From contig JAGLYP010000036.1 of NCBI GenBank assembly GCA_023132155.1, forward strand, positions 1 through 33,976: DNA of 33,976 bases. The letters run 5' to 3'. Below the pieces are notes generated by a model, which was not told the DNA's origin, did no database searches, and was given only the letters and a program-made list of their open reading frames with translations. This DNA is from Candidatus Parcubacteria bacterium (GTDB taxonomy: Bacteria; Patescibacteriota; Patescibacteriia; Patescibacteriales; UBA12075). The translations under genes were made by a program, and so were the position numbers. Below are positions 14,575-22,755 of this stretch, in pieces. Position 1 is the stretch's first letter; every line of letters begins with the position of its first letter.

Positions 14575-14597
14575 ACGCCATACACACTGTATGACGT
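14575..14597. promoter_or_regulatory. 23-bp dyad, candidate operator of the winged-helix gene
   Basis: ACG-C-CATACA, centre CAC, TGTATG-A-CGT: nine of ten base pairs are complementary. It sits just upstream of or over the expected -35 position of the gene at 14632, where a DNA-binding product could repress its own promoter. Confidence 0.45.
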
Positions 14598-14616
14598 AGT
14601 AAATAAATCAAAAATA

Positions 14617-14625
14617 TGCTAAAAT
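14617..14625 (+). promoter_or_regulatory. Extended -10 box, predicted leaderless start
   Basis: TGCTAAAAT, with TAAAAT at 14620-14625 and 6 nt to the ATG at 14632. No good -35 box is visible, which fits an extended -10 promoter. Confidence 0.45.
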
Positions 14626-14631
14626 TAAAAC

Positions 14632-15219
14632 ATGCAAAATTATACTCCGAAAAAACCTGAAAATACGCAAATTTCTGAAAATGATTCGGATAATCTTGAT
14701 ATTCCTGTTGATACTCCGGTTGCGCAAAAACCGACAGAAAAAACAAAAAAAATATCCCATGCGGAAAACCAAGAGCTAAAAAAGCCGGCGCAAAAGGATT
14801 TGTTAGATACGGATGAGTCCTTGGAAAAATTAGATTTTGAAAAAGAAAAAGCAGAGCTGGAGATAATAAAAACCTCTCAAGAAAAAACTAAGAGTGAAGA
14901 AACGCCTCCGCGTGTAATCGTTCAAGAAAAAATAATAGAAAAAGAATTAAGCGATGAAGAAATAAAAAAGCTGTATAAGAAAATACTTTTAGAGCATTTA
15001 AAAAATGCCCGTGAAAAAAAACGGGCTATTTATGAAAACAATTTAAAATTAATAGAGCAGAAAAGCAATAACGAGAAATTTACGCCGAAAAATATTGCCA
15101 AAGATTTAAAAGTTTCTCGGCGCACGGCTTCGCGATATTTGCAAAAACTGTTTAAGCAAGGAAAAATAATGAGGTTTGGAAATGGAAAGAAGCTTTTTTA
15201 TCAGATTTACGCGCGGTAA
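14632..15219 (+). CDS. Winged-helix DNA-binding protein with long charged N-terminus
   Basis: A 195-aa protein. Residues 1-105 are low-complexity and charged (many K, E, T, P), probably disordered. Residues 106-140 look helical and possibly coiled (EEIKKLYKKILLEHLKNAREKKRAIYENN). Residues 145-195 form a winged helix-turn-helix: FTPKNIAKDLKVSRRTASRYLQKLFKQGKIMRFGNGKKLFYQI. The exact family is not identified. The 23-bp dyad at its promoter suggests autoregulation (inference). Confidence 0.72.
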   Translation: MQNYTPKKPENTQISENDSDNLDIPVDTPVAQKPTEKTKKISHAENQELKKPAQKDLLDTDESLEKLDFEKEKAELEIIKTSQEKTKSEETPPRVIVQEKIIEKELSDEEIKKLYKKILLEHLKNAREKKRAIYENNLKLIEQKSNNEKFTPKNIAKDLKVSRRTASRYLQKLFKQGKIMRFGNGKKLFYQIYAR

Positions 15220-15225
15220 AAAAAG

Positions 15226-15257
15226 GGGGTTCTAATCCTCGAAGAAATTAGAACCCC
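15226..15257. terminator. Bidirectional terminator overlapping the purD stop codon
   Basis: GGGGTTCTAAT (15226-15236) pairs with ATTAGAACCCC (15247-15257). The purD stop codon lies in this stem (its last codons GGG TTC TAA form the arm). Confidence 0.8.
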
Positions 15258-16528
15258 ATAGAAATAATTTTAGCACCAATGTCTTTTCGATACTGCATGC
15301 CTTTAAATTTGATTTGTCGTATCGCTTCGTATGCTCGATTGAGAGTTTCTTGAAGAGTTTCGCCGATTGCCGTAATTCCAAGAACGCGTCCGCCGGAAGT
15401 TTGAAGTTGATCGCTATACATTGTGCCGGCGTGAAAAATAATAACGCCCGGAATTTTCTCTGCTTCGCTAATGCCGAATATTGGGATTTTCTCTTTGTAT
15501 TTTTCCGGATACCCACCGGAAGCAAGGACGACACAAACGGCAAAACCCGAATTCCATTCAATTGTAAGTTCGGAAAGCTTGCCGTCAACACATGCGTCCA
15601 AAACATCCAGTAGATCAGTTTTGAGCAACCGCATATAACTTTGTGTTTCAGGATCACCAAGCCTTGCGTTATATTCCAACACTTTCGATCCCTCGTTCGT
15701 CATTTTGAGTCCCGGATAAAGACAACCTGTAAAAGATCGCCTCTTTTTTGTGAGAGCTCGTAAGGTTGGGCGAACGATTTGCTCATTTACATCTCGCAAA
15801 GTTTGGGCATTAATCCACGGCACAGGCGCAATTGTCCCCATACCGCCGGTATTCTTGCCTTTATCGCCATCAAAAATTGGCTTGTGGTCTTGAGCGGTTG
15901 GCAACAAAACTGAAGTTTTCCCGTCACAGAGAGCGTGAATGGAAATTTCCTGTCCATCTAAAAATTCCTCAACTATAACTTCATTGCCGGCTTGTTTGTG
16001 GGCTCGCTCAAGCATGATTTCCGCCAAAGCTTTCTCTGCTTTAGCAAGTGTTTTGCATGGGTAAGCGCCCTTGCCAAGCGCTAATCCGCTTGCCTTTACG
16101 ACAACCGGCGCGCCATGTTTGCGGACATAATTTAGCGCGTTGTTATACTTGCGAAATATGCGAAATGGCGCGGTCGGAATACCGCTGTTACGCATAAGCC
16201 GTTTGGCAAACGCTTTGGACGCTTCAATTTGCGCCGCGCCGCGAGTGGGTCCAAAAATACGCAGCCCCCTAGATTGAAAAACGTCAACCACGCCAAGGGC
16301 AAGTGGATCATCTGGACCGACCACTGTAAGAACAATTGAATTTTTTTTGGCAAAACGAGCTAGAACCTTGGCATCCGTGGCTTTAATCGCGATATTTTCA
16401 GCAATATCACGAGTGCCGCCATTTCCGGGCGCGACATATAGCCTGCCAATACGAGGTGATTGTGCGAGTTTCCACGCAAGCGCATGTTCTCTTCCGCCGC
16501 TACCAATAATCAAAATATTGTTGACCAT
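15248..16528 (-). CDS. purD: Phosphoribosylamine-glycine ligase
   Basis: ATP-grasp enzyme of 426 aa that joins phosphoribosylamine and glycine to GAR, the second step of purine synthesis. Motifs: ILIIGSGGREHALAWKLA, PGNGGT, VGPDDPLALGVVDVF, KASGLALGKGAY, EEFLDGQEISIHALCDG, DGDKGKNTGGMGTIAPVP, YPGLKMTNEG, EYNARLGDPETQ. The start at 16528 has GGGAG about 7 nt upstream; the open frame extends 66 codons further but through the tRNA-Leu gene. Its GC content and codon use (fewer AAA/TTT runs, more CGC/GCA/ACC-type codons) look richer than its neighbours', and no other purine synthesis gene is in the window, suggesting an acquired stand-alone gene. Confidence 0.95.
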   Translation of the reverse strand: MVNNILIIGSGGREHALAWKLAQSPRIGRLYVAPGNGGTRDIAENIAIKATDAKVLARFAKKNSIVLTVVGPDDPLALGVVDVFQSRGLRIFGPTRGAAQIEASKAFAKRLMRNSGIPTAPFRIFRKYNNALNYVRKHGAPVVVKASGLALGKGAYPCKTLAKAEKALAEIMLERAHKQAGNEVIVEEFLDGQEISIHALCDGKTSVLLPTAQDHKPIFDGDKGKNTGGMGTIAPVPWINAQTLRDVNEQIVRPTLRALTKKRRSFTGCLYPGLKMTNEGSKVLEYNARLGDPETQSYMRLLKTDLLDVLDACVDGKLSELTIEWNSGFAVCVVLASGGYPEKYKEKIPIFGISEAEKIPGVIIFHAGTMYSDQLQTSGGRVLGITAIGETLQETLNRAYEAIRQIKFKGMQYRKDIGAKIISMGF

Positions 16529-16647
16529 AATTTTTTCTCCCTTATTGTTAAAGTGCAATTTGTTTATATCAGCCATGTCTAGGTTATAGCTGAAAAATAA
16601 AAAATCCAAAACAGTGCCTAGAATAAAAAATAAAAGTTTTTCCTTAC

Positions 16648-16732
16648 TGGTGCGGATGGAGAGACTCGAACTCTCACGCCTTGCGGCACTTGCTCCTAAG
16701 GCAAGCGTGTATGCCAATTTCACCACATCCGC
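16648..16732 (-). tRNA. tRNA-Leu (TAG), CCA encoded
   Basis: Acceptor GCGGATG pairs with CATCCGC; long variable arm; anticodon loop CTTAGGA flanked by CTTGC/GCAAG gives TAG; T-loop TTCGAGT. The 3' end encodes discriminator A and CCA (16651-16648), unlike tRNA-Met, -Lys, -Gly and -Leu(TAA) in this window. Confidence 0.95.
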
Positions 16733-16880
16733 CCTTGCCCCCCCCTCGCGAGGGGCGGGGTACTCTTTTATTTGTATCTTATTTTGGGGGAAAAGTCAAA
16801 CACAATCACATATCACATAACACACAGCATGAAAAAATAAAACAATATAATAATTTAATCCAACAATAAAATAATTTTAA

Positions 16881-16909
16881 TTCAACTTAAATAAAAAATA
16901 TGGTATAAT
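16881..16909 (+). promoter_or_regulatory. Promoter of the 16938 gene
   Basis: TTCAAC (16881-16886), 17-nt spacer, TATAAT (16904-16909) with extended TGG. Confidence 0.6.
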
Positions 16910-16937
16910 ATATTTATAATTATTAAAGAAAAAAAAC

Positions 16938-17285
16938 ATGTCAGAAGAAAAAAAATCCTCCTCCGTCAAGACTTCGGAGGACAAGCCAAACAAAGACATT
17001 GAAGAGAATAAGGCCATAGCCGCCCTTTCTTATGTTTGGGTCTTATGCCTGATTCCGCTTCTCACCAAGAAAAAATCAAAGTTTGCCCAATTTCATGCCA
17101 AACAAGGCTTAGTCCTGTTTATTATTGAAATTATCGGCACATTTATTTTTTGGATCCCTTTTATCGGCTGGACGATTGCGGTTCTATTATTAGTAGTGGC
17201 AATTATAGGCGTTTTAAAAGCATTGAACGGAGAGTGGTGGAAAATTCCTTATGTTTATGATTGGAGCAAAAAATTTAACCTATAA
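16938..17285 (+). CDS. Small membrane protein, DUF4870/Tic20-like
   Basis: A 115-aa protein with a disordered polar N-terminus (1-25) and three hydrophobic segments: about 26-43 (AIAALSYVWVLCLIPLL), 57-76 and 79-98. The FAQFHAKQGLVLF motif between helices 1 and 2 is characteristic of DUF4870-like proteins, whose function is unclear. Codons 6-16 (SSSVKTSEDK) are encoded by CCTCCGTCAAGACTTCGGAGG-like palindromic DNA (16956-16987), related to the repeat inside nusA, so the N-terminal tail may be repeat-derived. No Shine-Dalgarno is visible. Confidence 0.75.
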   Translation: MSEEKKSSSVKTSEDKPNKDIEENKAIAALSYVWVLCLIPLLTKKKSKFAQFHAKQGLVLFIIEIIGTFIFWIPFIGWTIAVLLLVVAIIGVLKALNGEWWKIPYVYDWSKKFNL

Positions 17286-17381
17286 ATAAGACTTAATAAA
17301 ATTAAAAATTAATTGGAATACTTTTTTTGTTGCAATATTCCTAATTAACTAACCACTAATAACCTAATTAACTCAAACTTT

Positions 17382-19760
17382 ATGCCAAAATTCATTAAAT
17401 TTTTCAACGAATTAAGAATTAAAGATGTTCCGTCCGTAGGCGGCAAAAATGCCTCTTTGGGGGAGATGTACCAAAAGTTAAGCAAAGAAGGCGTGCGTGT
17501 TCCAAACGGTTTTGCCACAACGGCTTTTGCTTATGATTTTTTTATGGAAAAGGCCGGATTAAAAAAGGAAATCAAAAAAATTCTTAAAGGCCTGGATACG
17601 CATGATGTTGAAGATTTAATGAAGCGCGGGGCGCGCGTTCGGCAGACAATTATGAACGCTGAATTTCCCAAGGAATTGGAAAAAGAAATTGTTATTGCTT
17701 ATAAAAAATTGTCTAAAGAATATAAAATGGCGAATGTTGACGTAGCGGTGCGTTCTTCCGCGACTGCCGAAGATTTGCCTGATGCTTCTTTTGCCGGCCA
17801 GCAAGATACTTATTTAAATATTACCGGCGCGGAAAATGTAATTGGCGCGGTGCATCGCTGTATCGCTTCGCTTTTTACTAACCGCGCTATTTCTTATCGC
17901 GTTGACAAGGGTTTTGATCATTTTAAAATCGCCCTCTCTGCCGGCATCCAAAAAATGGCGCGCTCTGATATGGCCGCTTCCGGCGTTATGTTTTCAATTG
18001 ACACTGAATCCGGTTTTCAAAACGCGGTTTTAATTAATTCAATTTACGGGCTGGGCGAAAATATTGTCCAGGGAAAAGTTAATCCGGATGAATTTTATGT
18101 ATTTAAGCCTACGGGGGCGATTATTTCCCGCTCAATCGGCCGTAAGCGCTTGCGCATGGTTTATAATAATGATTCAGCAAAACCGGTTAAAGATATACGC
18201 GTTAATCCGGCTGATCAGAGAAAACAGTCAATTACCGACGCTCAAGTAAAGCAATTGGCCAAGTGGGCGGTGGTTATTGAAAAACATTACAAGCGGCCAA
18301 TGGATATGGAATGGGCTTTGGACGGCAAAGATAAAAAGCTTTATATAATTCAGGCTCGTCCGGAAACAGTGCAAAGCCAAAGAGATTATAATGTCGTGGA
18401 AAAATATAAACTGGAAAAGCGCGGCAAAATAATCGTTAGCGGACAAAGCGTAGGCAATAAAATCGGTTCAGGCAAGGCAAATCGCATTATGGATATTAAG
18501 GATATTAAAAAATTCAAGCCCGGCGATGTGCTTGTAACCGACATGACTGATCCGGACTGGGAGCCAATTATGAAAATCGCTTCAGCGATTATTACGGATA
18601 AAGGCGGACGCACCTGCCATGCCGCGATAATTTCCCGCGAAATGGGAGTTCCTTGCATAGTTGGCACTGAGCAGGGAAGCAAAAAAATTAAAAACGGCGT
18701 TAATGTTACCGCCAGCTGCGCCGAGGGCGAAGAAGGTTTTATATATGAAGGCTTATTGCCGTTTAAGGTTGCTAAAACAAGCATCAAAAATTTAAAGCGC
18801 CCTAAAACCAAAATTATGATGAATGTCGGCGAACCTGATCAGGCTTTTACCGACTCTTTTATTCCCAATGACGGCGTCGGGCTCGCGCGTTTGGAATTTA
18901 TTATTAATAACTATATTAAAATTCATCCGCTCGCTTTATTAAATTACGCGAAAATTAAAAACGCGAAAGTAAAAAAACAAATAGACACGATTACTTTCGG
19001 CTATAAAAGCAAGAAACAATTTTTTGTTGATAAAATGGCGGAAGGCATTGCCATGATTGCGGCCGCCTTTTATCCAAAAGACGTAATCGTCCGCTTGTCG
19101 GATTTTAAATCCAACGAATACGCGAATTTAATCGGCGGCAGAGAGTATGAGCCGATTGAGTCCAATCCGATGATCGGCTGGCGCGGAGCAAGCCGTTACT
19201 ATTCGCCGCAATTTTTGTCTGCGTTTGAACTTGAATGCCAGGCATTGAAAAAGGTACGCGATAATATGGGCTTGACCAATGTAAAAATTATGATTCCGTT
19301 CTGCCGAACCGTTGAGGAAGGCAAAAAAGTAAAACAAATTATGGCGAAGCACGGGCTTAAGCAAGGCGTAAACGGTTTGGAGATTTATGTAATGGCGGAA
19401 ATTCCGGTTAATATTATTTTGGCGCATGAATTTGCCAAAGAGTTTGACGGTTTTTCAATCGGCTCTAACGATTTAACACAGCTGACGCTCGGGATTGACC
19501 GCGACGCAGGCGGAACTTTGGAAGTTGCCGGCGTATCTAATGAAAAAAATGAATCAGTAAAAACTTTGATTAAATATTTAATCCAAGTCGGCAAAGAAAC
19601 AGGCACAAAAGTTGGCATCTGCGGCCAAGCGCCGTCTGACTTCCCCGACTTTGCCACATTTTTGGTTGAATGCGGAATTGATTCAATTTCATTGATTCCG
19701 GATACTGTAATTAAAACTACTGTTGCGGTTAATAAGAAAGAGGCGAGTTTGAAAAGATAG
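17382..19760 (+). CDS. ppsA: Phosphoenolpyruvate synthase
   Basis: Converts pyruvate, ATP and water to PEP, AMP and phosphate; in organisms with a reduced metabolism it may run toward pyruvate. 792 aa, normal length. N-terminal nucleotide-binding domain: VGGKNASLGEM, VRSSATAEDLPDASFAGQQDT, GLGENIVQGKVNPDE, DMEWALDG. Central phosphohistidine domain: TDKGGRTCHAAIISREMGVPCIVGT with catalytic His413. C-terminal PEP/pyruvate barrel: GVGLARLEFI, VRLSDFKSNEYANLIGG, IMIPFCRTVEEG, FSIGSNDLTQL, and GICGQAPSD with the catalytic Cys747. It is preceded by short AATTAACTA-type repeats and no Shine-Dalgarno. Confidence 0.96.
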   Translation: MPKFIKFFNELRIKDVPSVGGKNASLGEMYQKLSKEGVRVPNGFATTAFAYDFFMEKAGLKKEIKKILKGLDTHDVEDLMKRGARVRQTIMNAEFPKELEKEIVIAYKKLSKEYKMANVDVAVRSSATAEDLPDASFAGQQDTYLNITGAENVIGAVHRCIASLFTNRAISYRVDKGFDHFKIALSAGIQKMARSDMAASGVMFSIDTESGFQNAVLINSIYGLGENIVQGKVNPDEFYVFKPTGAIISRSIGRKRLRMVYNNDSAKPVKDIRVNPADQRKQSITDAQVKQLAKWAVVIEKHYKRPMDMEWALDGKDKKLYIIQARPETVQSQRDYNVVEKYKLEKRGKIIVSGQSVGNKIGSGKANRIMDIKDIKKFKPGDVLVTDMTDPDWEPIMKIASAIITDKGGRTCHAAIISREMGVPCIVGTEQGSKKIKNGVNVTASCAEGEEGFIYEGLLPFKVAKTSIKNLKRPKTKIMMNVGEPDQAFTDSFIPNDGVGLARLEFIINNYIKIHPLALLNYAKIKNAKVKKQIDTITFGYKSKKQFFVDKMAEGIAMIAAAFYPKDVIVRLSDFKSNEYANLIGGREYEPIESNPMIGWRGASRYYSPQFLSAFELECQALKKVRDNMGLTNVKIMIPFCRTVEEGKKVKQIMAKHGLKQGVNGLEIYVMAEIPVNIILAHEFAKEFDGFSIGSNDLTQLTLGIDRDAGGTLEVAGVSNEKNESVKTLIKYLIQVGKETGTKVGICGQAPSDFPDFATFLVECGIDSISLIPDTVIKTTVAVNKKEASLKR

Positions 19761-19849
19761 GGTTTGGGATTTTTGAGATAGTTGGGATTTTTGGGATATT
19801 TATTTAATATTATAAAATAGCAATATAACAATTTAACAATATAATTTTT

Positions 19850-21187
19850 ATGGCAAAAACAGATATTTTAATCGTCGGCGGCGGGCCGGCGGGGCTGGTG
19901 GCCGCGGTTACCGCCCGAAAAAATAATCCCGGCAAAAAAATTACATTGGTAAGAGAATTGAAAAAATGCGTTGTTCCTTGCGGACTGCCGTATATTTTTA
20001 ACCGTTTGGGCGCGGTGGAAAAGGACGCGATGCCGGACAAAGCTTACGCGACAAATAAGATTGATTTAATAATTGGCAAGGCGGTTGGGATAGATGCCGC
20101 TTCCAAGAAAGTAAATCTTGATAACCGGAAAAAAATAGGGTATGACAAGCTAATTTTAGCCACCGGTTCGCGTCCCGTGAGCATTCCCGTTAAAGGCGCG
20201 GAATTGAACGGCGTTTATCAGATCAGGAAAGATATAAAATATTTGAAAAATTTGCGAAAGGCGATTATCAAGGCTAAAAATATTGTTATCATCGGCGGAG
20301 GTTTTATCGGCGTAGAGCTGGCGGAAGAGTTAAGCGCGATGAAAGGTAAAAATATCAGCATTGTGGAAATTTTAGACCATTGTTTAATTGCTAATTTTGA
20401 CGAGGAATTCGCGCTGGCTGGCGAAGAAAAAATTAAAGAAAAAGGAGTGAAACTTTATCTTAAAACCGCGGTGGAAGAAATAATCGGAAAAGACAAAGTA
20501 AAAAAAGTAAAACTTGGCAATGGCAAAAAAATTCCAGCTGATTTGGTGATTATGGCGGTTGGCGCGCGGCCTAATGTTGAGTTAGCTGAAGAAGCGGGAA
20601 TTAAGGCGGTGAAAAAAGGAGGTCTTGAGGTAGATGAATTTATGCGGACGAATACCGCTGACATTTTTGCCGTTGGCGATTGCGCCGAGACTAAACATTT
20701 TTTTACTAAAAAATTAAATTTAATAATGCTTGCCTCAGTAGCCTGTTATGAAGCGCGAATCGCCGGCGCTAATTTATATCGCTCCTCTAAAGATTTGATA
20801 AAAAATAGAGGAACAATAGCCGCTTTTTCAACCTGCCTTGACGGGCTGGTTTTGGGTTCAGCCGGATTAAGCGAAAAAGAGGCTCAAAAAAATAAAATTA
20901 AAATAGTGTCCGGAGCGGCTGAAGCGCCAAACCATCATCCGGGAACTTTACCGAATACTCATAAAATAAAAGTAAAACTTATTTTTAATCGTAATTCTAA
21001 AATATTATTGGGCGGACAAATTGCCGCGCCTGAAAGCGCGGCTGAACTTATAAATTTAATAGCGCTTGCCATCCAGCAAAAAATGACCGCGCAAGAGTTG
21101 GCCATCTTGCAGGTGGCGACTCATCCTTTAATAACAGCTCCCCCAACGGCCTATCCGATAATTAAAGCGGCGGAGAATGTTTTGTGA
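19850..21187 (+). CDS. FAD/NAD(P) pyridine nucleotide-disulfide oxidoreductase (NADH oxidase/CoA-disulfide reductase type)
   Basis: A 445-aa flavoprotein: FAD-binding ILIVGGGPAGLVAAVTA at the N-terminus, NAD-binding IVIIGGGFIGVELAEEL at about residues 145-161, TADIFAVGDCAETKH for the second FAD contact, and a C-terminal dimerisation domain. The redox position reads KKCVVPCGLPYIF: two cysteines four residues apart before GLPY, where NADH oxidases and CoA-disulfide reductases usually have one. Substrate could be oxygen, polysulfide or CoA disulfide; this cannot be decided from sequence. It follows ppsA by 89 bp of degenerate GGGATTTTTG-type repeats, so an independent promoter is likely. Confidence 0.85.
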   Translation: MAKTDILIVGGGPAGLVAAVTARKNNPGKKITLVRELKKCVVPCGLPYIFNRLGAVEKDAMPDKAYATNKIDLIIGKAVGIDAASKKVNLDNRKKIGYDKLILATGSRPVSIPVKGAELNGVYQIRKDIKYLKNLRKAIIKAKNIVIIGGGFIGVELAEELSAMKGKNISIVEILDHCLIANFDEEFALAGEEKIKEKGVKLYLKTAVEEIIGKDKVKKVKLGNGKKIPADLVIMAVGARPNVELAEEAGIKAVKKGGLEVDEFMRTNTADIFAVGDCAETKHFFTKKLNLIMLASVACYEARIAGANLYRSSKDLIKNRGTIAAFSTCLDGLVLGSAGLSEKEAQKNKIKIVSGAAEAPNHHPGTLPNTHKIKVKLIFNRNSKILLGGQIAAPESAAELINLIALAIQQKMTAQELAILQVATHPLITAPPTAYPIIKAAENVL

Positions 21188-21233
21188 ATGAGAAAAAGAA
21201 TTAATAAGCCGTATATTTACAAAATAATAAAAT

Positions 21234-21440
21234 ATGCCAAATAAAATTCAAAAGCAAAATCAAAAAAAACCGCTCAAAACGAAAAAAATAATTTTAAGAA
21301 TAATTTTGATTTGCATTGGCATATTTTTATTTTGTTATGGATTTATTGCCATGCTGTTTAATTTTAAAATCGGCTTATTAATTGTTATTATTGGAATCGG
21401 CCTTTTATTTTCTTTGCTTTATCATTCTTATAATCCTTAA
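21234..21440 (+). CDS. Small two-helix membrane protein
   Basis: A 68-aa protein with a strongly basic N-terminus (NKIQKQNQKKPLKTKK) and two hydrophobic helices (IILICIGIFLFCYGFIAML and IGLLIVIIGIGLLFSLLY). The function is unknown. It lies 46 bp after the oxidoreductase on the same strand and just before a terminator, so it may be the last gene of that unit. The bias toward a basic inside segment supports a real membrane protein. Confidence 0.6.
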   Translation: MPNKIQKQNQKKPLKTKKIILRIILICIGIFLFCYGFIAMLFNFKIGLLIVIIGIGLLFSLLYHSYNP

Positions 21441-21476
21441 AAAATATTAGAGAATATTAATAATTTTATCAAAAAG

Positions 21477-21513
21477 AAAAGGGATATCCGAATAAAATTC
21501 AGGTATCCCTTTT
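21477..21513. terminator. Bidirectional terminator between the plus-strand unit and prs
   Basis: AAAAGGGATA (21477-21486) pairs with TATCCCTTTT (21504-21513), with CC/GG inside a one-base bulge. Confidence 0.8.
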
Positions 21514-21533
21514 AAAGTTATAGTTTTGAAAAA

Positions 21534-22514
21534 TCAGGCAAAAAGTGAAGTTACTGAGTCACCCTCAAAGTCCCTGATTATTGCCTCCCCGATTGTTCCC
21601 GCCATTGAAACAGTCTTGAATTTTTCCGGATTAGCAGCGGCTTTTTTGCATAACGGAATAGTGTCCGCGGTAATCATGGTTTTTATTTTAGACCTTAAAA
21701 TTCTATTTACGGCAGGACCCGACAAAACAGGATGAGTCGCGCACGCGTAAACCGCTTTTGCCCCATTTTTATAAAGAGCCTTACTAGCTTTCACCAGAGT
21801 TCCTCCGGTATCCGTCATGTCATCATAAAGTATGGCAATTTTTCCTTCTACGTCTCCAATTACTCCCATTACCTTAGCCTTATTGGGAACTGGCCGCCGC
21901 TTATCAATCACAACAAGCTTAAGATTAAGCCGTTTTGCAAATGCCCTTGCTCTTTCAGCGCCTCCGGCGTCAGGGGAAACAATTACCGAATTGTTATTTG
22001 GAATAATGTTATCTGTAACATACTCTAATAACACTGGCATCGCGGACAAATTGTCTACAGGTATATCAAAAAAACCCTGAATTTGCCCAGCATGCAAATC
22101 CATTGTTATTACTTTGCTGGCGCCGGCAACCTGCAACATGTCTGCGACAAATTTTGCGCTAATGGGAACATGCGGTTTTACCTTTTTGTCTTGTCTGGCA
22201 TATCCAAAATATGGCATTACCGCAGTTATCTTATTTGCAGACGCTCTTTTTAAGGCATCAATCATTAAAGCAAGCTCCATCAAATTGTCATTTACAGGAC
22301 GGCTTGTTGACTGTACGACGTAGCAGATTTTGTTTCTTACATTTTCTTCTATTTCAATACGAATTTCTCCGTCGCTAAATGTGCCCACTTTAGCCTTTCC
22401 CAGCGACATCTCTAAATATTCCGATATTTTCCTGGCTAGCATGGGATTGGAATTTCCCGTGAAAATCCAAAATGGCGGCCGATTGTCTTCAACTGTGTTC
22501 TTAAAATTTTTCAA
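21534..22514 (-). CDS. prs: Ribose-phosphate pyrophosphokinase (PRPP synthase)
   Basis: Makes PRPP from ribose 5-phosphate and ATP for nucleotide salvage. 326 aa: FTGNSNPMLARKI, FSDGEIRIEIEENVR, MPYFGYARQDKK (ATP site), MDLHAGQIQGFFDIPVDNL (family signature), VSPDAGGAERARAFAKRL, and the PRPP loop YDDMTDTGGTL. The start codon is TTG at 22514, with a strong AAGGAGG 7 nt upstream; the next ATG would remove the N-terminal nucleotide strand. It is followed by a terminator shared with the opposite strand. Confidence 0.96.
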   Translation of the reverse strand: MKNFKNTVEDNRPPFWIFTGNSNPMLARKISEYLEMSLGKAKVGTFSDGEIRIEIEENVRNKICYVVQSTSRPVNDNLMELALMIDALKRASANKITAVMPYFGYARQDKKVKPHVPISAKFVADMLQVAGASKVITMDLHAGQIQGFFDIPVDNLSAMPVLLEYVTDNIIPNNNSVIVSPDAGGAERARAFAKRLNLKLVVIDKRRPVPNKAKVMGVIGDVEGKIAILYDDMTDTGGTLVKASKALYKNGAKAVYACATHPVLSGPAVNRILRSKIKTMITADTIPLCKKAAANPEKFKTVSMAGTIGEAIIRDFEGDSVTSLFA

Positions 22515-22755
22515 AGTTTTTCCTCCTTATTTAAAATTGTTGATTTTAAAAAAACCAAGCTATTAAACTGAAAAGGTCAAAAAATACAAAAATTTGCATA
22601 TTCTACTCGTAGAGTAGCAAAAAATAAAATTTATGGCAAGCATTATTTTTTTATCATAAAACCTTGACTTTTTTATTTTTTTTGTATATAAACTTCTCAA
22701 ATAATAATCATCTTTAGCTAACCGCGTTGCGTGCTGCGTGATGCGCGCCCTGCGC

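Noticed and set aside
14489-14746. Minus-strand ORF of 85 aa overlapping the winged-helix gene
   Set aside because: AT-rich shadow with no ribosome site, no domain and overlap with a better supported gene.
16529-16726. N-terminal extension of purD
   Set aside because: It would read through the tRNA-Leu(TAG) gene in the same direction; the conserved start IGSGGREHA begins right after 16528.
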